From the NCBI GenBank assembly GCA_038503065.1, contig JBCAMK010000019.1, positions 1,178,001 to 1,242,000 on the forward strand: a stretch of DNA of 64,000 nt. Reading direction: 5' to 3'. A model generated the notes under the pieces. It had not been told where the DNA came from, did no database searches, and saw only the letters and a program-made list of their open reading frames with translations. A program made the translations under genes and the position numbers. Source of the DNA: Paragyromitra xinjiangensis (taxonomy: Eukaryota; Ascomycota; Pezizomycetes; Pezizales; Discinaceae). This document shows positions 58,904-64,000 of this stretch, in pieces. Positions within the stretch are counted from its first letter, which is position 1. Each line of letters opens with the position of its first letter.

Positions 58904-61900
58904 AATTTGCCGAGTGACATTTTGTGACGTGAATATCGATCACGGTGGTAGGCGGAAGAATGGCGAGATAGTCCCCCAGAATACCACATGTGATGCCGAT
59001 TATCCTCCTAATAGCAAGGGTCTTGCTACAGTAAATTTTCTGGCGCCGCATCGACAGAGGATGAATAACCACCCCCGTCACAATCCCCACCAAAACGCAG
59101 GAGACCTTTTGAGCACCCATATCCAAAAAGACTAAAACATATACAAGTAATTCAAGATAGCCGTATACTGCACCCGCCTGACCCCACTACGGCTAGCAGC
59201 CCGAACACATGAATTGGCAATTCCGTTGAATCCCTCTTTTAGCGCCTAAACTCTGGCCAGAGACGCCAAACTTAATCAACGAGAATAAGTAGATTAACGA
59301 CCGGGACTGTGCGAAAAGAAACGGCTAAGTACAAGCCAAAATGAGCTCTATCAACTTGAGAGTGCTACCATTTTTTAAGATTACTGAACGGTCGCAGCCC
59401 ATATCCCCACATTTTCGCAGTTACCTAACAGCCGAGGAAGTTCTATGAAAGGTCACGTTCAGGCCAGTCACTATTTAAAGCAGATGTTCTGGAAGATTAG
59501 CGAAAAAGCAAACCTGTCCCAATTAAAAAGTGAGGCTCCCTCGCTTGGCGTACCTGACCTCATTGAGGTCCAAGTCACTATAGTGATCTCCCCATTTTGT
59601 TTCACAAACACTCACTCGCTAATTGCGAACGTTCTCGAAAAAATTCGCGCACGGTACTAGACCACATTCCGAATATCCAGTGCTTTCAAACAAATGTGCT
59701 TTTTCCCTGCATTAGCTATTTGGAAGCAAAGCCTGGTCTCTCGGATCTTTTACTAGTGCACGTGGCTGAAGCCCCCGGAATCGCCAGGTTTAAGTCGTGG
59801 TTATGTATGCACACAACACCATCTTACGTACATACAGTTAGCCGCTTATAGCAATTATTCCCAGAGGCGTATATATCCTCTGAAATGTCGCCCTAATAAT
59901 GGATGACCTCCCGTAAGCAACAGGGCTAAGTTCTATTACAACAGCAAACGCGAGGGAAATATTCCGCTCTGCAAAAGTAGGGGACCCTAGCCAGCCAGAC
60001 TTTTACTTTGCTTTGCCATTCAGAAATTTCTCTTTAGAAGACGGACCAGACTCGCCTGATTTATCACAGGGAATTGCTATCCAGTTCCGGCAAATCTGAG
60101 AAGCATGCGATCTGAATCACTATTGCGTTAATGTGTATCTTTGGTCACCTCGTGTTGAGCCACGCGCATGCGTAATTCACCTACCCGAGCTTCACAGAAT
60201 CTTGACTAAGTAACATTCTCCTAGCTCCCTGTAGACTGATCTACTGCGTAACACCCTGAAGTCATAGCTAGTCACTCGTATTTTATAGACAACTGAGAAT
60301 CGGTATCATCCAGTAGCCTACTTGCTTTCTTGTCCAGCCTTCGGCAAAACCCCTTTTCTATGTACAGTTCCACTATCAACAGAAATGTCACAGCCCTCAC
60401 CATGTCATGCACTATACAGCTAGTAGTCCCTGAGTACCAAGGACGAGCAGGCCCAAACACCACTAAAATAGTTTGCACTAAATACATATAGTAAGCAAAG
60501 AGTCTATCAGAAAGACATATCCTAAACTGGTCTCAAAAATCCATGTTGATACATCTAGAAGCTAAAACTCCCGGAAAACTAGTTTTGAACGATCTTTCGG
60601 GTCTATACTGGCTATTTAACCCAGAGGCTCAACGGCTTCCATCCGAAGAAATAGGATATAGCTAAACGTAACCACCCAGTTCGTGTCAAACGCTGAAAGG
60701 GACCGCACTATCAGTCATTAGGACTAAGGGTTGAAGAAAGTCATTACACTAGATTTGTAAAGGCAGCCTCCTCAATCCATCGTCCCTGAGAGCACCGTCA
60801 AGGGATGTATGTAAATTTCAGCGCGCGGAACGAAACCGGTAGAAATAGGAACCTATAAGCCTGAAACGGGAATATCGATATTTTGTCTCCACAAGCTAAG
60901 TCTGCCGATCCTGAACTAGCCAAATTAAGTAGTGTTACCTGACCGCAGTTTAGGGTTAGCTACCCCATGTAAAATTGGCCTTGGCCTGACGGTTAAACCC
61001 TGAGTACGTTTACCAAATGCAACCCTTGAACGGGTATCGAAGATCAACTGTCCTCTCGATGAAACTTTCGCTGGGCAAGCATCAGATTCCCGCGAAACGA
61101 AACGCCGTGAAACCTAACCTGACCTCAACGTGTCAAATTATGCGTCCCAAAGATCTCGAGTGGAGAGTCTAATGCACTTGGGGGCAGCTGCTCCTAATCT
61201 AGGTAGGAAACCATTTACCTGGCGATCTCAAAGGTCGATGGAAGCATGCAAGCCATTCTTCCAGATGAACCACACCCTGTAGGTCACCACCAAACATAGG
61301 AATCATTCAGCATCCTAATTTAGTAGCACGTGCATAGCCCTTGAACTGTAGCCGCGCTCTCCGGGAAGAGTGGGTAGCCCATATGCATCTGTTGGTACTC
61401 TAGGAGATATTTTCCAGATCGACTTATTCTGATCCAAACACCAACCTTACACGATAACCCTTTTAAAACCGACCACAGTATGCTTATTGCGACTAGTACA
61501 AAGATACCTAGGCTTCCTTACTGGTAATGCTCTTGCCGCCCGGTCCGCGGAAGTTTGCCCGGTGCCTCTAGATCTCTGCGTATCCATCTCATAGGCAAGC
61601 TTTGATGCGCAGCATGAAGCTTATCTTCCGTTTCTAGAGACGAATATTTCTTTTCGTGTATGAGCGGAGGGCTTGCTATTCGTAGATAGAAAACTGCATC
61701 GGAGGCTCGATCTCGCTTCTCTTAGTCCCGATACGGAAGTAAGAGCAGAATATAGAGCCGCCGAATTGCGGGTTCCTGATTAAGAGATCGGTCGATATGA
61801 TGGGAGATGCCGATGAAGGGTGGAAGATGTTTAATTAGTATAAAGTCGACCCTAGTTGATGCAGCACGGGCCGCTGCCCAGACGCAACGTTATCATCCGA

Positions 61901-63317
61901 ATTTCGAAAATGACAGAGCTCCGGCGGGCTAGATGCCTGCTGGCTTTATCAGGAAGCAATTGGCGCCCAACCATGTAACAAGGCGCGAATCGGGCATGAC
62001 CACATCGAACGGCGGCCCGGATATCGAAAGTCTCACAGCAGCTTGCAGTTATGTTCGACAGGCCCAGATGATTCATTGCGTTTCGTTATTTGAACAGGAA
62101 AAAAATACGTTGATAAACACCCTAAAATGTGGAGTAGGTATCTGTTTCCCCGATGAGAGATTAGTCTTCCCGCCGCATCTAGTCATACAACCGGGGAATG
62201 AATGATGCTTCTAGATCGATCGTATGGTTCAGCAGCACAAAAGTCTACCTTGTTCCCCAAGGTGAAACAGTTACATAACTTTCAAACAATAACCAATCTT
62301 CCGATAGTCAGGCATTGTAGAAAGTTGTGAATCACAATCAATGACACAGGTAGGGAAATTAAAGCTCTAACACCTATGGTGGATAGAAATGCTTACATCG
62401 AGCCAAAGTTCATCGAATAGTAAGCACCCCGGAAACCAAGCTCGGACTATCCGGCGGATTCGCTTTAACCTCTCTTATCTATCATAGGTCATGAGAATCC
62501 AACAAAGATATTTGGGCTTCTATTTTGACCCCCTAGAAACGAAAAGAATGTTCTAGGCACTGATGCTAATGCAATTCAATATAGACTAACATCTCACCAC
62601 ATTAGCGCTATTTTGTTAAGTGTAAGCATGGCAAAAGTTCAACCCATCTACTCAAAATCGCTTTTCATGGAAGTAGAGGAATTCAGGAAGAAAGGTTGAA
62701 GTTGATATTCTCTATGGCATCTTAGATCGATAAAGTTAAAGAGTCTCTGAAATTTAAGACGCAGGTTTACTACTCTCGTTACTTGTGAAATTCGTATATA
62801 TAGTACTACTTTTTCTTCTGTTGACAATTCAGCATCAAGAGCTCAAAGGTGTAAAGCTCATTACCCGGCGACAACCTCTTAATCTCACTGGATTAGAGGA
62901 AACTTATTCGCAATAAAGTGAATTTGACCTAAACCCTTTTACTAGGAGTACCTCCACGTACCTACTTCATACACGCATGGCTAAACTGGCAAGTGTATTT
63001 TCTACTGCCACTACCATCATCTTCGTCCCCTCTTTCCCTTTGGCTTCAGATGGGGATGGACATAAGAGTTAGGTAATGAAGAAATAGGGTGATGGCTGAT
63101 ATGACGATAACAATAAGAATCTTGGCTGAAATTCTGGGCTATGGCTGATTAATAGCTCTTTCAGCTGTTTCTGTTAGATTATCTATTGTGTATTTAGGCC
63201 GCTCCCAACCCTTCTACGGGAGCGAGCGCACTTGCCAAGGGGTTTAGCTTGTCCCGGCCCTGGGGCTCATCCACCTCCCAATAAGCACCTTGGATACATG
63301 TAGCAGAACGAAAGATG
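58904..63317. other. Gene-poor region
   Basis: No gene, RNA or clear repeat recognised on either strand. A short GC hairpin (CGCTCCC with GGGAGCG) lies at about 63203-63226. Confidence 0.5.
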
Positions 63318-63496
63318 TAGACGCCTTCACGGCCCACCCGGACACCCCCCTCACCCGGACAACTAACGGGAATAGGGAAGTTTCTGGCGTTGCAACCGGC
63401 TTCTTTGCTGCTTAAGCAGGAATTCTCTACCAAATATTAACCAATCATCATCTGTCCGGGTGAGGGGGGTGTCCGGGTGGACCGTGAAGGCGTCTA
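63318..63496. mobile_element. Miniature inverted-repeat element, family 1 copy b
   Basis: 179 bp bounded by TA; the interior is the reverse complement of the 27.2-kb copy. Both arms here carry the doubled CACCCGGACA subrepeat, about 44 bp each, so this copy is more complete than copy a. The minus strand has a short frame (DDDWLIFGREFLLKQQRSR) whose counterpart in copy a is also open with amino-acid changes. Confidence 0.85.
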
Positions 63497-64000
63497 CCGC
63501 AGATTTTGGAGAGAACCACCTGGGCGGATGTAAAGATCCTGGCAAGAGTAACTAATTCAGGGAGGGATTGGGCCATTTTAAGTGGAGGTTAGGGTTGCAA
63601 TATTTGAGGAGTGGCAAATAGTCCTGAGTGCTACTAAATACATTGAGAAAGTAGAAAGTAGGATAGAGTATGGGCCTCGAGAGGAATCTAATCTAAGACA
63701 CTTACTCCCCTTCTGCCAGGATCATTACATCCGCCTGGATGGTTCTCTCCAAGGCCCGCAGTACCCTCTTCATAAAAACGCTGCACATGATATTCAAAAA
63801 CGCCAGGATGTTTCCATGAATCATTTGTGATTGATGGCAGGCCCAGTTCCAACTCGCTAGGAACAAGTTAGAAATTTGGCGAGCATGCTTGTAAGGGTTA
63901 GAAAATTCTTGGCAAAGGGTAAGGCTGTTTCCCGGATATCTCCGTTGACCGTTTCAAGCTCCAGCCGATCGCTCACTGCTACGGCATCGCACGGAAGGAT
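63497..64000. other. Window edge, no gene seen
   Basis: A plus-strand frame of 82 codons (63582-63830) has no recognisable domain. Confidence 0.4.

Noticed and set aside
1..64000. CRISPR arrays, rRNA and prokaryotic operons
   Set aside because: No regularly spaced direct repeats and no rRNA-like segment; introns and protein families are eukaryotic.

Overview
The window is fungal nuclear DNA. It carries a full-length class II myosin, a Red1/ZFC3H1-type CCCH zinc-finger protein, an inositol 5-phosphatase, a GCR1_C transcription factor and fungus-specific families. Genes are split by short introns, mostly 51-164 nt, with GT..AG ends and CTAAC/CTGAC branch points. Gene content fits a filamentous ascomycete. 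The many introns, low gene density and abundant small inverted-repeat elements would suit an early-diverging Pezizomycotina lineage such as Pezizomycetes, but that placement is an inference.

Layout. About 1-19.5 kb is the gene-dense part: a secreted/membrane His-rich protein (minus, 1073-2374), myosin II heavy chain (minus, nine exons, 3513-11260), a divergent promoter, the Red1-like MTREC/PAXT scaffold (plus, six exons, 12246-16779) and a BED-finger plus coiled-coil protein (minus, 18336-19520). About 19.5-38 kb is gene-poor. Its only convincing genes are four small Cys-rich paralogues, all on the plus strand, at 23.0, 25.5, 29.3 and 31.2 kb, sharing the pattern WxC(x2)C..H(x2)C(x2)C(x3)RC(x2)C. 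About 38.6-42.1 kb holds a DUF8035-type protein and an Inp54-like tail-anchored phosphatase. About 42-55 kb is dominated by repeats: at least six inverted-repeat elements, one with a perfect 9-bp target duplication, and a dispersed direct repeat. One Pro/Arg-rich hypothetical gene lies at 48.4-49.4 kb. A GCR1_C transcription factor with polyglutamine runs sits at 55.3-56.9 kb. The rest is gene-poor and ends near a second copy of the 27.2-kb miniature element.

The identified genes are unlinked housekeeping functions: cytokinesis motor, nuclear RNA surveillance, phosphoinositide turnover and transcription. They do not form a metabolic cluster. The most unusual material is the small Cys-rich paralogue array in a gene desert, two tiny insertions flanked by 14-bp duplications that look like extreme 5'-truncated retroposons, and the variety of non-autonomous DNA elements. 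I saw no rRNA, tRNA, CRISPR array or virus-derived gene.
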